Positions 8,448 to 17,361 of a DNA stretch of 64,000 nt are shown here, one piece after another. Each line of letters opens with the position of its first letter. Positions within the stretch are counted from its first letter, which is position 1. Source of the stretch: Cellulosimicrobium cellulans (GTDB taxonomy: Bacteria > Actinomycetota > Actinomycetes > Actinomycetales > Cellulomonadaceae). The notes beneath the pieces were generated by a model. The model did not search any database. It was not told the origin of the DNA and saw nothing but the letters and a program-made list of their open reading frames with translations. The translations under genes were made by a program, and so were the position numbers. Location: the NCBI RefSeq assembly GCF_024124905.1, contig NZ_JAMXST010000001.1:682001-746000 (forward strand), in the 5' to 3' direction.

Positions 8448-9089
8448 GTGTCGACCGCAACGGCTGCCCCCCACGCCCATCAGCACGTGAGCGTCAACCG
8501 ACCGAACCCCGTCTCGGTCGGGACGATCGTGTGGCTGGCCAGCGAGCTCATGTTCTTCGCCGGCCTCTTCGCCATGTACTTCACGGTCCGCGCCGTGATG
8601 CCCGCCGACGAGTGGGCCCTGCAAGCGGACAAGCTCAACCTGACCTTCGCGGCGATCAACACGACCGTCCTGGTGCTGTCGTCGGTGACGTGCCAGATGG
8701 GCGTGTGGGCCGCCGAGCGCTTCCAGCCCGTGCGCACCGGCTCGATCTTCCAGGTGAACCGCTGGGGGATGAACGAGTGGATGACGCTCACGTTCCTCAT
8801 GGGTGCGTTCTTCATCGGTGGTCAGATCTTCGAGTACGCCGAGCTCGTCGAGCACGGCGTCTCGATCTCCTCGACGCCCTACGGCTCCGTCTTCTACATC
8901 ACGACCGGCTTCCACGGCCTCCACGTCGTCGGTGGCCTGATCGCCTTCCTGTTCCTTCTCGGCCGCTCGTTCTCGGCCAAGAACTTCGGGCACCACGAGG
9001 CCACGACGGCCATCGTGACGTCCTACTACTGGCACTTCGTCGACGTCGTGTGGATCGCGCTGTTCTTCGTGATCTACATCTTGCGCTGA
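8448..9089 (+). CDS. ctaE: Cytochrome c oxidase subunit III
   Basis: Subunit III of the aa3-type oxidase in the bc1-aa3 supercomplex. About 213 residues with five apparent membrane segments, including [21 protein letters not shown] and the C-terminal [19 protein letters not shown]. The start is inferred at GTG 8448 ([19 protein letters not shown]), because homologues begin near there and a -10 precedes it by 7 nt; an ATG at 8439 and earlier codons are also open. It is followed 73 bp later by qcrC, giving the conserved ctaE-qcrC-qcrA-qcrB order. Confidence 0.93.
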   Translation: MSTATAAPHAHQHVSVNRPNPVSVGTIVWLASELMFFAGLFAMYFTVRAVMPADEWALQADKLNLTFAAINTTVLVLSSVTCQMGVWAAERFQPVRTGSIFQVNRWGMNEWMTLTFLMGAFFIGGQIFEYAELVEHGVSISSTPYGSVFYITTGFHGLHVVGGLIAFLFLLGRSFSAKNFGHHEATTAIVTSYYWHFVDVVWIALFFVIYILR

Positions 9090-9162
9090 CGACCCGCCCG
9101 GGGTCCGCCCCGGCCCGCCCATCCGCCCCCTGCTCCCCCACCTGCGAGACGAGGATCATTTC

Positions 9163-9942
9163 GTGAAGGCACTCGCCGCCCGCAGACACCACCGCCTCGC
9201 GCCGGTCGTGCTGCTGCTGCTGGCGCTGCTGGTCACCGGTGGCGTCTACGCCGCCTTTGCACCGACTCCGGCCAACGCCGAGACCGCCAGCACCGAGGAC
9301 ATCGAGACCGGCCAGAAGCTGTTCCAGGCCAACTGCGCCACGTGCCACGGCCCGAACGCCGAGGGCTCGGACACGGCTCCGTCGCTCGTCGGCGTCGGCG
9401 CGGCGTCGGTCGACTTCCAGGTGTCCACCGGCCGCATGCCCATGCAGATGGACGGTCCGCAGGCCATCCAGAAGCCTCGCCAGTTCGACGAGGAGCAGAC
9501 GGCGCAGCTCGCCGCCTACGTCGCCTCGCTCGGCGCCGGCCCGGCGATCCCGACGGACGAGCAGGTCGACGCCTCGCTCGGCGACGTCGCGAACGGTGCC
9601 GCGATCTTCCGCACCAACTGCGCGATGTGCCACAACGCCGTCGGCGCGGGCGGCGCGCTCTCGGAGGGCAAGTTCGCGCCCCCGCTGTGGGAGACGTCGG
9701 AGCGCAACATCTACCAGGCGATGCTCACCGGCCCGCAGTCGATGCCGGTCTTCAACGACGCGACCGTCACGCCCGAGGAGAAGCGCGACGTCATCGCGTT
9801 CCTCGAGTTCCAGCGTGAGGGCTCGGCCGGTGGCCTGTCGCTCGGCTCGCTCGGCCCGGTCAGCGAGGGTCTGTGGGCCTGGATCGTCGGAATGGGCCTC
9901 CTCATCGGGGCCGCAGTGTGGATCGGAGCGAAGTCCTCGTGA
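9163..9942 (+). CDS. qcrC: Diheme cytochrome c subunit of bc1 complex
   Basis: Membrane-bound cytochrome cc subunit that carries electrons from the bc1 complex to the aa3 oxidase without a soluble cytochrome c. 259 residues: an N-terminal membrane/signal segment (about 12-32), heme c motifs CATCH (58-62) and CAMCH (153-157), and a C-terminal membrane anchor (WAWIVGMGLLIGAAVWIG). The GTG start at 9163 has GAGGA about 7 nt upstream. Its TGA overlaps the qcrA GTG. Confidence 0.95.
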   Translation: MKALAARRHHRLAPVVLLLLALLVTGGVYAAFAPTPANAETASTEDIETGQKLFQANCATCHGPNAEGSDTAPSLVGVGAASVDFQVSTGRMPMQMDGPQAIQKPRQFDEEQTAQLAAYVASLGAGPAIPTDEQVDASLGDVANGAAIFRTNCAMCHNAVGAGGALSEGKFAPPLWETSERNIYQAMLTGPQSMPVFNDATVTPEEKRDVIAFLEFQREGSAGGLSLGSLGPVSEGLWAWIVGMGLLIGAAVWIGAKSS

Positions 9943-11000
9943 GCGACTACCAGAACCCCCGGTCGCCCGAGTCCTCGCACCGCGAGGTCGGGCACCGCGA
10001 GGAGCACGGCACCCTCGACACCTTCCCGGACCCGGGGCTGCCCGAGCACAAGAGCCGCATGGCGGACCGCGACCCGAAGGCGTCGAAGCGCGCCGAGCGT
10101 CAGGTCGCGACGCTCTTCGGCATCTCGGTGATCGGCACGATCGCCGCGCTCGTCGTGTACTTCGTCATCCCGCCGGACGGGACCACGGCCGGCGTGCGCC
10201 TGTCGACGCTCTCGCTCGGCGTCGCCATCGCCTTCGCGCTGCTCGGCATCGGGCTCGGTGCCGTGCACTGGGCGAAGGTGCTCATGTCCGACCACGAGAA
10301 GGTCGACGAGCGCCACCCGATCGCGAGCGACGCGGAGACCCGCGCCGGCGCGATCGCCGAGCTCGAGGCCGGCGCCAAGGACTCGGGCATCGCCCGTCGC
10401 GGCGTCCTCAAGGGCGCGGTCATCTCCGCGCTCGCGCTGTTCCCGCTCACCATCGCCGTCCCGCTCGTCGGGAGCGTCGGCGGCGACTGGAACGTCTCGA
10501 AGTTCAAGCACACGCTCTGGAAGCCCGGGACGCGCCTCGCGATCGACCCCTCGGGTCGGCCCATCAAGGCGGCGGACGTGACGATCGGCTCGGTCGTGCA
10601 CATCATCCCCGAGGCCTCCCAGGAGGAGATGCAGTCCCACGAGTGGATCACGGAGAAGGCCAAGGCCGTCGTCCTGCTGGTCCGTCTCGACCCGCGCGAC
10701 ATCGTGTCCGAGCAGTCCCCTCCGGGAGAGAGCTGGTCGTACGACGGCATCGTCGCGTTCTCCAAGATCTGCACGCACGTCGGCTGCCCCGTGGCGCTCT
10801 ACGAGCAGCAGACGCACCACCTGCTGTGCCCGTGCCACCAGTCGACGTTCGACGTGGCCGACAGCGCGAAGGTGGTCTTCGGCCCCGCGAAGCGGCCCCT
10901 GCCGCAGCTGCCGATCACCGTTGATGACGAGGGCTACCTGGTCGCCCAGAGCGACTTCCACGAGCCCATCGGCCCGAGCTTCTGGGAGCGTCTGAAGTGA
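9939..11000 (+). CDS. qcrA: Rieske iron-sulfur subunit of bc1 complex
   Basis: Carries the [2Fe-2S] Rieske cluster that takes electrons from menaquinol. 353 residues with an actinobacterial N-terminal extension and three apparent membrane segments. Cluster ligands are C278 and H280 (CTHVGCP) and C297 and H300 (CPCH), with C283/C299 as the expected disulfide. The GTG at 9939 overlaps the qcrC stop, so the first codons are translationally coupled. The cluster is a likely client of the Fe-S machinery encoded at 17-19 kb. Confidence 0.95.
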   Translation: MSDYQNPRSPESSHREVGHREEHGTLDTFPDPGLPEHKSRMADRDPKASKRAERQVATLFGISVIGTIAALVVYFVIPPDGTTAGVRLSTLSLGVAIAFALLGIGLGAVHWAKVLMSDHEKVDERHPIASDAETRAGAIAELEAGAKDSGIARRGVLKGAVISALALFPLTIAVPLVGSVGGDWNVSKFKHTLWKPGTRLAIDPSGRPIKAADVTIGSVVHIIPEASQEEMQSHEWITEKAKAVVLLVRLDPRDIVSEQSPPGESWSYDGIVAFSKICTHVGCPVALYEQQTHHLLCPCHQSTFDVADSAKVVFGPAKRPLPQLPITVDDEGYLVAQSDFHEPIGPSFWERLK

Positions 11001-12760
11001 CCACCAGCACCGGAACCGCCGCACCCAAGGCGGCCGCACCGAAGGCAGCCGCGCCGACGACCCCCGCCGGCAAGGCCGCCGACTACCTGGACCAGCGCAC
11101 GAGCATCGGCGTCGCCGTCAAGGAGTTCGCGCGCAAGGTCTTCCCCGACCACTGGTCGTTCCTCCTGGGCGAGATCGCCCTGTACTCGTTCGTCGTCCTG
11201 ATCCTCACGGGCATCTTCCTGACCATGTTCTTCGTGCCGAGCATGTCGCTCGTCACGTACCACGGCGAGCCGGCGTCGATGAACGGCGTGCTCATGTCGG
11301 ACGCGTTCGCGTCGACGCTGCACATGTCCTTCGAGGTGCGCGGCGGTCTGCTCATGCGGCAGATCCACCACTGGGCCGCGCTCATCTTCCTCGCCGCGAT
11401 CGTCACGCACATGATGCGCGTGTTCTTCACCGGCGCCTTCCGCAAGCCGCGCGAGGTCAACTGGCTCGTGGGCATGCTGCTCATGATCATGGGCCTCGCC
11501 GCCGGCTTCTCGGGCTACTCCCTCCCGGACGACGTCCTGTCCGGCAACGGCCTGCGCATCACCGACGGCGTCGTGAAGTCGATCCCCCTCATCGGGTCGT
11601 ACCTCTCGTACTTCATCTTCGGCGGCGAGTTCCCGGGCGAGCACATCATCCCCCGACTCTTCACGGTGCACATCCTGCTGGTGCCGGGCCTGATCCTCGC
11701 GCTCGTCGCGCTCCACCTGTTCTTCGTCGTGCTGCACAAGCACACGCAGTACCCCGGTGGCGGCCGCACGGACACGAACGTGGTCGGCTACCCGCTGTTC
11801 CCGGTGTACGTGGCCAAGGCCGGCGGCTTCTTCTTCGTCGTGTTCGGCATCCTCGCCCTCATGGGCGGCACGATGGCGATCAACAACGTCTGGAACTACG
11901 GCCCGTTCGACCCGTCACCGGTGTCCGCGGGAGCCCAGCCCGACTGGTACATGCTCTTCCTCGAGGGCTCGCTACGACTGATGCCCGGCCAGGCGGAGTT
12001 CGTGACGTGGGGCGACTACACCGTGCCCCTCAACGTCCTGATCCCGGCCGTGGTCGTCCCGGGCCTGCTGTTCACGTTCCTGTTCGTCTACCCGTTCCTC
12101 GAGGCCGCGGTGACGAAGGACAAGCGTGAGCACCACGTCCTCGACCGCCCGCGCAACGTCCCGGTCCGCACGGGTCTGGGTGTCGCGTTCCTCACGGCGT
12201 TCATCATCCTGGCGCTCGCCGGGTCGAACGACCTCATCGCGACGCACTTCCACATGTCGATCAACACGATCACGTGGGCGTTCCGGATCCTGTTCTTCGT
12301 CGGCCCGTGGTTCGCGTTCTGGATCACCAAGCGCATCTGCCTCGGCCTGCAGCGCAAGGACCGCGAGCTCGTGCTCCACGGCCACGAGACGGGCCGGATC
12401 GTGCGGTTCGCGCATGGCGAGTACATCGAGGTCCACCGTCCGCTCGACGAGCAGGAGCGCTGGCTCCGGGTCAACTACCAGGCCCACGAGCCGCTCGAGA
12501 TCGAGCCGGCGACGGACTCGCGCGGCGTGCGCCGCAAGGGCTACAAGAAGGACAAGCGTCTCCAGCGCCTGTCGCGGTTCTTCTACGAGGACCGGATCGA
12601 GCCCGTGACGCCCGCCGAGCTCGCGGCCGCGCACTCGCACGGCGAGCACGACGCACTCGAGGGCGAGAGCCACGAGCAGATCGAGGCCGGTGCCGCGACC
12701 GTCGGTGGTGGGCGCGACCTCGTCGAGCCGGAGAAGGGCGCCGACGAGCGTCGACGCTGA
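10997..12760 (+). CDS. qcrB: Cytochrome b subunit of bc1 complex
   Basis: Di-heme b subunit that oxidises menaquinol. 587 residues with an Ala/Pro-rich N-terminal stretch and the usual eight membrane helices; HMSFEVRGGLLMRQIHHWAA carries heme-ligand histidines of the second helix. The C-terminal cytoplasmic extension of about 150 residues is long, as in other actinobacteria. The GTG at 10997 overlaps the qcrA TGA. A strong stem-loop closes the operon. Confidence 0.95.
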   Translation: MTTSTGTAAPKAAAPKAAAPTTPAGKAADYLDQRTSIGVAVKEFARKVFPDHWSFLLGEIALYSFVVLILTGIFLTMFFVPSMSLVTYHGEPASMNGVLMSDAFASTLHMSFEVRGGLLMRQIHHWAALIFLAAIVTHMMRVFFTGAFRKPREVNWLVGMLLMIMGLAAGFSGYSLPDDVLSGNGLRITDGVVKSIPLIGSYLSYFIFGGEFPGEHIIPRLFTVHILLVPGLILALVALHLFFVVLHKHTQYPGGGRTDTNVVGYPLFPVYVAKAGGFFFVVFGILALMGGTMAINNVWNYGPFDPSPVSAGAQPDWYMLFLEGSLRLMPGQAEFVTWGDYTVPLNVLIPAVVVPGLLFTFLFVYPFLEAAVTKDKREHHVLDRPRNVPVRTGLGVAFLTAFIILALAGSNDLIATHFHMSINTITWAFRILFFVGPWFAFWITKRICLGLQRKDRELVLHGHETGRIVRFAHGEYIEVHRPLDEQERWLRVNYQAHEPLEIEPATDSRGVRRKGYKKDKRLQRLSRFFYEDRIEPVTPAELAAAHSHGEHDALEGESHEQIEAGAATVGGGRDLVEPEKGADERRR

Positions 12761-12776
12761 GGTTCCTGCACAGTAG

Positions 12777-12832
12777 GACGATGACCCGCGACCAGTCCCC
12801 TCATCGAGGCGGACAGGTCGCGGGTCATCGTC
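12777..12832 (+). terminator. Terminator of ctaE-qcrCAB
   Basis: Perfect 17-bp inverted repeat, GACGATGACCCGCGACC at 12777-12793 pairing with 12816-12832 over a 22-nt loop, 17 nt after the qcrB stop. No T tract follows. Confidence 0.75.
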
Positions 12833-12932
12833 GTCTCGGCACCCGGGCGCGGGCGGCCGCGCCCGCCTGAGGCTGTCGAGGCACCGCCAGTCCACCGCAC
12901 ACAGCGGCCGCCGGACCCCTTCCTGCGGCCCG

Positions 12933-12946
12933 GTACCAGGAGGTAC
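12933..12946 (+). promoter_or_regulatory. Mini-hairpin around the sodA ribosome site
   Basis: GTACC-AGGA-GGTAC places part of the AGGAGG ribosome site in the loop of a 5-bp hairpin, 5 nt before the sodA ATG. It may affect translation initiation; the stem is short. Confidence 0.3.
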
Positions 12947-12951
12947 TCCGG

Positions 12952-13578
12952 ATGCCCGTCTACACCCTGCCCGAGCTGTCCTACGACTACGGTGCGCTCG
13001 AGCCGCACATCTCCGGGCGGATCATGGAGCTGCACCACTCCAAGCACCACCAGGCCTACGTCACCGGCGCGAACACCGCCCTGGAGAAGCTCGCCGAGGC
13101 CCGCGAGACCGGCGACTTCGCCGCGATCAACCTGCACGAGAAGAACCTCGCGTTCAACCTCGGCGGCCACGTCAACCACTCCGCCTTCTGGACCAACCTC
13201 TCCCCCGAGGGCGGCGGCGAGCCCACCGGCGAGATCGGCGCCGCGATCGACGAGCACTTCGGCTCCTTCGACGCCTTCAAGAAGCAGTTCGCCGCCGTCG
13301 CCGCCGGCGTCCAGGGCTCGGGCTGGGCCATCCTCGCCTGGGACTCCATCGGCTCCAAGCTCGTCACCGTCCAGCTCTACGACCAGCAGGGCAACCTCAC
13401 CCTCGGCCTCACCCCGATCGTCCTGCTCGACGTCTGGGAGCACGCCTACTACCTCGACTACCAGAACGTGCGCGCCGACTACGTCACCGCCTGGTGGAAC
13501 CTCGTCAACTGGTCCGACGCCGAGGCCCGCCTCCAGCGCGCCAAGACCCAGACCGCCGGGCTCATCGTCCCCGCCTGA
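12952..13578 (+). CDS. sodA: Superoxide dismutase (Mn/Fe type)
   Basis: Converts superoxide to oxygen and hydrogen peroxide. 208 residues, full length for the Fe/Mn family. Metal ligands are visible as His in [14 protein letters not shown], His in GHVNHSAFW, and Asp/His in [20 protein letters not shown] lies 7 nt upstream of the ATG. Alanine, valine, leucine and threonine codons end almost uniformly in C, more than in the neighbours, which suggests very high expression. The gene is inserted between the qcr and cta gene groups, so it may protect the respiratory chain; Mn versus Fe use cannot be told by eye. Confidence 0.95.
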   Translation: MPVYTLPELSYDYGALEPHISGRIMELHHSKHHQAYVTGANTALEKLAEARETGDFAAINLHEKNLAFNLGGHVNHSAFWTNLSPEGGGEPTGEIGAAIDEHFGSFDAFKKQFAAVAAGVQGSGWAILAWDSIGSKLVTVQLYDQQGNLTLGLTPIVLLDVWEHAYYLDYQNVRADYVTAWWNLVNWSDAEARLQRAKTQTAGLIVPA

Positions 13579-13597
13579 CGCCCCGCCAGACGACACC

Positions 13598-13625
13598 CGG
13601 CGGGCGAACACGACACCGCCCGCCG
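13598..13625 (+). terminator. Short stem-loop after sodA
   Basis: CGGCGGGC at 13598-13605 pairs with GCCCGCCG at 13618-13625. Its 12-nt loop contains GAACACGACA, which recurs in the arm of the large palindrome that follows. Confidence 0.5.
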
Positions 13626-13626
13626 G

Positions 13627-13681
13627 CGAACACGACATGAGGGTCGTTATCCGATGGATAACGACCCTCATGTCGTGTTCG
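13627..13681. repeat. Perfect 26-bp palindrome with 3-nt loop (REP-like?)
   Basis: Arms at 13627-13652 and 13656-13681 are perfectly complementary around GAT. Key parts are CGAACACGACATGAGG at the outer end and GTCGTTATCC at the tip. GC content is only about half, far below the surroundings. GGCGAACACGACA also occurs as a direct repeat at 13603-13615 and 13625-13637. It may be an intergenic repetitive palindromic element, a strong terminator or a protein site. No ORF or transposase is associated. Confidence 0.8.
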
Positions 13682-13760
13682 ACAGCCTGACGGGGGCGGC
13701 GGCTCAGTCAGCCGTCACGAAGAGGTGGCGCGCGACGTCGTCGAGCCGGTCGACGAAAGA

Positions 13761-13798
13761 CGAACGGCCCGGTCCCCGGACGGGGATCGGGCCGTTCG
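13761..13798 (-). terminator. Terminator of ctaCDF
   Basis: 17-bp stem (13761-13777 with 13782-13798, one G:T pair) and a GGAC tetraloop, 25 nt past the ctaF stop. On the minus strand it is followed by TCTTTCG, a weak T tract, so it looks like a normal intrinsic terminator. Confidence 0.8.
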
Positions 13799-13822
13799 GA
13801 CGTCGCGAGGACGTCGGGTCGA

Positions 13823-14221
13823 TCAGTGGGCGTGCTGGCCGCGGGAGAACTCGAAGACCCAGCCGACGAGGGCGACCGCGGCGAGCGCGATCCCCACGTA
13901 GACGAGCCACCAGCCGACGGCGAGGCCGAGGAAGACGATCGCGGCCGAGCCGGCGATGGCGAGCGGCCACCAGCTCCACGGGGCGTACACGCCCTGGTCG
14001 CCGGCGCCCTGCTCGATGAGGCCCTCGGGGTCGTCCTCAGGGCGGGCGTCGATGCGCTTCGCCGTGAGCATGAGGTAGGCACCGATCATCGCGACCAGCG
14101 CGCCGGTCAGGAGGATGGCGACCGACCCGACGGGCTCCCAGTGGCTCCAGAAGCCGTAGACGAGCCCTGCGGCGATGAAGAACGGCGTCCCGTAGAGGAA
14201 CAGCTTGTACTCGACCTTCAC
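13823..14221 (-). CDS. ctaF: Cytochrome c oxidase subunit IV (actinobacterial)
   Basis: Small actinobacterial subunit of the aa3 oxidase. 132 residues with about four hydrophobic segments ([37 protein letters not shown], and a [20 protein letters not shown] pair near the end). The ATG at 14221 overlaps the ctaD stop by 4 bp, so it is coupled to subunit I. It is equivalent to M. tuberculosis Rv2199c. Confidence 0.9.
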   Translation of the reverse strand: MKVEYKLFLYGTPFFIAAGLVYGFWSHWEPVGSVAILLTGALVAMIGAYLMLTAKRIDARPEDDPEGLIEQGAGDQGVYAPWSWWPLAIAGSAAIVFLGLAVGWWLVYVGIALAAVALVGWVFEFSRGQHAH

Positions 14222-16041
14222 TTCCCGGCCTCCTCGTCCGTCGTGCCCGTGCGGGGTTCGTCGACGATCGTGGTCGTCGTGGAGTCGCTCGCGGCCTCCG
14301 AGCCGCTCAGGCGGTCGAGCGCGACGCTCTTCTCACCGCGACGGTCCGCCTCGCCGTAGACCTGCTCGAGGACGTTCGGGTTCGGCTCGGCGTGGTCCAT
14401 CGCCGCGACCTCGGGGTGGTGCAGGTCGAACGCGGGCGACTCGGAGCGGATGCGCGGCAGCGACGTGAAGTTGTGGCGCGGGGGCGGGCTGGACGTCGCC
14501 CACTCGAGCGAACGGCCGTAGCCCCACGGGTCGTCGACCTCGACCTTGGGCGCGTTGCGCCAGGTCGTGTAGACGTTCCAGAGGAAGGGCAGCGTCGACG
14601 CGGCGAGGATGAACGCCCCGACCGTCGAGACCTGGTTCTCCCACGTGAAGCCGTCCGACGGCGCGTAGTCCGCGTAGCGGCGCGGCATGCCCTCGACGCC
14701 CAGCCAGTGCTGGATGAGGAACGTCATGTGGAAGCCGATGAACAGCAGCCAGAAGTGCAGCTTGCCGAGGCGCTCGTTGAGCATCCGGCCGGTGAACTTG
14801 GGCCACCAGAAGTAGAAGCCCGCGAACATCGCGAACACCACGGTGCCGAACACGACGTAGTGGAAGTGCGCCACCACGAAGTACGAGTCGGAGATGTGGA
14901 AGTCCATGGCCGGGCTCGACAGGATGACGCCCGTCAGGCCGCCGAAGAGGAAGGTCACGAGGAAGCCGATCGACCACAGCATCGGTGTCTCGAACGTGAG
15001 CTTGCCTCGCCACAGCGTGCCGATCCAGTTGAAGAACTTCACGCCGGTCGGGACAGCGATGAGCATCGTCATGAACGCGAAGAACGGCAGCAGGACCGCG
15101 CCGGTCACGTACATGTGGTGCGCCCACACCGTGACGGACAGCGCCGCGATGGCGATCGTCGCGTAGACGAGGCCCTTGTACCCGAAGATCGGCTTGCGGG
15201 CGAAGACCGGGAAGATCTCGGACACGATGCCGAAGAACGGCAGCGCGATGATGTACACCTCAGGGTGCCCGAAGAACCAGAACAGGTGCTGCCAGAGGAT
15301 CGCTCCCCCGTTCTCGGGGTTGAAGATCTGGGCACCGAAGCGCCGGTCGGCGCCGAGCGCGAAGAGCGCGGCGGCCAGCGGCGGGAACGCCATGAGCACG
15401 AGGAGGCTCGTGATGAGCGTGTTCCACGTGAAGATCGGCATGCGGAACATCGTCATGCCGGGCGCGCGCATGGTGATGATCGTGGTGATGAAGTTGACCG
15501 CACCGAGGATCGTGCCGAAGCCGGCGAGCGCGAGGCCGAACACCCACAGGTCTCCCCCGAGACCTGGACTGAACGTCGTGTTCGACAGCGGCGCGTAGGC
15601 GAACCACCCGAACGAGGCCGCGCCCTGCGGCGTGAAGAAGCCGGCCGAGGCGATGAGACCGCCGAAGAGGTAGAGCCAGTACGCGAACATGTTCAGTCGC
15701 GGGAACGCGACGTCCGGCGCACCGATCTGCAGCGGCATGATGACGTTGGCGAACCCGGCGAACAGCGGGGTCGCGAACAGCAGCAGCATGATCGTGCCGT
15801 GCATCGTGAAGAGCTGGTTGTACTGCTCCTTGCTCTGCACGATCTGGATCCCGGGCTCGAAGAGCTCCGCGCGGATCACGAGGGCCATGAGGCCGCCGAT
15901 GCAGAAGAAGATGAACGACGTGATCAGGTACATGTACCCGATCGTCTTGTGGTCGGTGGACGTGACCCACTTGATCACGGTTCGACCGAGGGTCTGACGC
16001 CGAGGGGCGAGACCGGGGATGACTTCGGCCTGCGCGACCAT
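14218..16041 (-). CDS. ctaD: Cytochrome c oxidase subunit I
   Basis: Catalytic subunit holding heme a, heme a3 and CuB. 607 residues with twelve expected membrane helices. The hallmark helix [17 protein letters not shown] contains the CuB His and the cross-linked Tyr region; HHMYVTG and [17 protein letters not shown] supply further heme/CuB histidines. Its ATG touches the ctaC stop and its own stop overlaps the ctaF start, so the three genes form a tight operon. In M. tuberculosis ctaD lies elsewhere in the genome. Confidence 0.97.
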   Translation of the reverse strand: MVAQAEVIPGLAPRRQTLGRTVIKWVTSTDHKTIGYMYLITSFIFFCIGGLMALVIRAELFEPGIQIVQSKEQYNQLFTMHGTIMLLLFATPLFAGFANVIMPLQIGAPDVAFPRLNMFAYWLYLFGGLIASAGFFTPQGAASFGWFAYAPLSNTTFSPGLGGDLWVFGLALAGFGTILGAVNFITTIITMRAPGMTMFRMPIFTWNTLITSLLVLMAFPPLAAALFALGADRRFGAQIFNPENGGAILWQHLFWFFGHPEVYIIALPFFGIVSEIFPVFARKPIFGYKGLVYATIAIAALSVTVWAHHMYVTGAVLLPFFAFMTMLIAVPTGVKFFNWIGTLWRGKLTFETPMLWSIGFLVTFLFGGLTGVILSSPAMDFHISDSYFVVAHFHYVVFGTVVFAMFAGFYFWWPKFTGRMLNERLGKLHFWLLFIGFHMTFLIQHWLGVEGMPRRYADYAPSDGFTWENQVSTVGAFILAASTLPFLWNVYTTWRNAPKVEVDDPWGYGRSLEWATSSPPPRHNFTSLPRIRSESPAFDLHHPEVAAMDHAEPNPNVLEQVYGEADRRGEKSVALDRLSGSEAASDSTTTTIVDEPRTGTTDEEAGK

Positions 16042-16961
16042 CAGTGCTCACCCTCCGTGCTAGCGGGGACGGGGTTCGGGTCCTGGAGGCGGCTGAATCC
16101 CTCGACCGGGATCTGGCCCTCCTGCCCCTTCTCGCGGAGCGCCTCCATCTGCGCGTCGAACTCGGCGCGGTCGACGATCTCGACGTTGAACAGCATCCCG
16201 GAGTGGTGCTCGCCGCAGAGCTCGGCGCACTTGCCGGCGTAGACGCCCTCGCGCTGCGGGGTGACCACGAACTCGTTGGTGCGGTGGGGGATCATGTCGA
16301 GCTTGTAGAGGAACGCCGGGATCCAGAACGAGTGGATCACGTCGCGCGAGTCCAGGACGAAGCGGATGCTCTCCCCCGCCGGCAGGTACAGCGTGGGCAG
16401 CGCCTCCGACGTACCGGGCGCGCCGTCGATCTCCGCGTCCACGGTCATGGTGCCGCCGACGTCGGCGAGGTGCTGGCCGGTCTCGTAGACGTCCTCGTCC
16501 ACGTAGTTGAAGTCCCAGCTCCACTGCTTGCCGATGACCTGGACGGTCATGTCCGACTCGACGTCCTTGTCCACGATCGCGGACATGTCGCGGTCCGTGT
16601 AGAAGAACAGGACGAGGACCATGATGATCGGCACGGCCGTGTACATGATCTCGAGCGGCAGGTGGTACCGCGTCTGGACCGGGAGCCGGTGGTCGTCCTT
16701 GCGCTTGCGGTACGCCGCGACGCACCACAGCATGAGGCCCCACGTGATGACGCCGACGATGAGGGCGGCGATCCACGAGCCGGTCCACAGCGACGTGATC
16801 CGGGCGGTCTGGTTGGTCACCTCCCCGTCCTCGTAACCGGGCAGGAACCCGCGCTGGACCGTGTCGCTGGCGCAGCCGGACGCCACCGCAGCGACGGCGA
16901 CGGCGAGGGCCGTCGCCCGCAGGATGGTGCGCCGTGTGCGGCTAGGGGGTTGCGAGTGCAA
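16041..16961 (-). CDS. ctaC: Cytochrome c oxidase subunit II
   Basis: Lipoprotein-anchored subunit with the CuA electron-entry centre. 306 residues: signal peptide ending in the lipobox VASGC with Cys30, two membrane segments, and the CuA site [12 protein letters not shown] near the C-terminus. The start is an unusual TTG at 16961, supported by GAAAGG six bases upstream; no better start lies nearby. It is the first gene of ctaC-ctaD-ctaF. Confidence 0.95.
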   Translation of the reverse strand: MHSQPPSRTRRTILRATALAVAVAAVASGCASDTVQRGFLPGYEDGEVTNQTARITSLWTGSWIAALIVGVITWGLMLWCVAAYRKRKDDHRLPVQTRYHLPLEIMYTAVPIIMVLVLFFYTDRDMSAIVDKDVESDMTVQVIGKQWSWDFNYVDEDVYETGQHLADVGGTMTVDAEIDGAPGTSEALPTLYLPAGESIRFVLDSRDVIHSFWIPAFLYKLDMIPHRTNEFVVTPQREGVYAGKCAELCGEHHSGMLFNVEIVDRAEFDAQMEALREKGQEGQIPVEGFSRLQDPNPVPASTEGEH

Positions 16962-17361
16962 GGGGGGCCTTTCACGTCACGTCCTGCCCGAACCCGTCTT
17001 TACGAGCCCAGCACAGGACCTTCGTCCTCGACACACGAAGCCTAGCGCGGGATTCCGCCCTTCGTGCCCCGGAACGCGCGCTGGACGGGCGAGATGCGGC
17101 ACACGTCGCCGCCGGTCAGGGCGGGTTCACCACACCCGCGCCAGGTCTGTCAGATCCTTGCCACACCGACGCTCCGCCCGGCAGGGCGGTACCGTGCCGG
17201 TGGAGCGTCCGGGCTCGCGCCGACGCCCCGTCGCGGTCCGCGCGAGCGCAACGATCCGGCGCCCCGCGGGAGACCCGCGACGCGCCACCCCGGCGCGGTC
17301 GACCGGCTCGCCCGCCCGCGCCGCGCCCACGCGGCCCGACCGCCAGCGCCCAGGAGGCCAT
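16962..17361. promoter_or_regulatory. Divergent promoter region ctaC / NifS-like gene
   Basis: A 400-bp stretch without a credible gene. On the ctaC strand TAGGCT (17039-17044) is a possible -10, giving a leader of about 70 nt that holds a small dyad AGGAC-CTTC-GTCCT (17015-17028). On the other strand TTGCCA (17158-17163) and TACCGT (17190-17195) are promoter-like but 26 bp apart, too far to act together. Confidence 0.4.

Noticed and set aside
14392-16242. 616-residue frame antisense to ctaD
   Set aside because: Opposite a canonical cytochrome oxidase gene; charged, repetitive and without homology.
17158-17195. TTGCCA and TACCGT as a promoter of the NifS-like gene
   Set aside because: The spacing is 26 bp, outside the range for sigma-70-type promoters.
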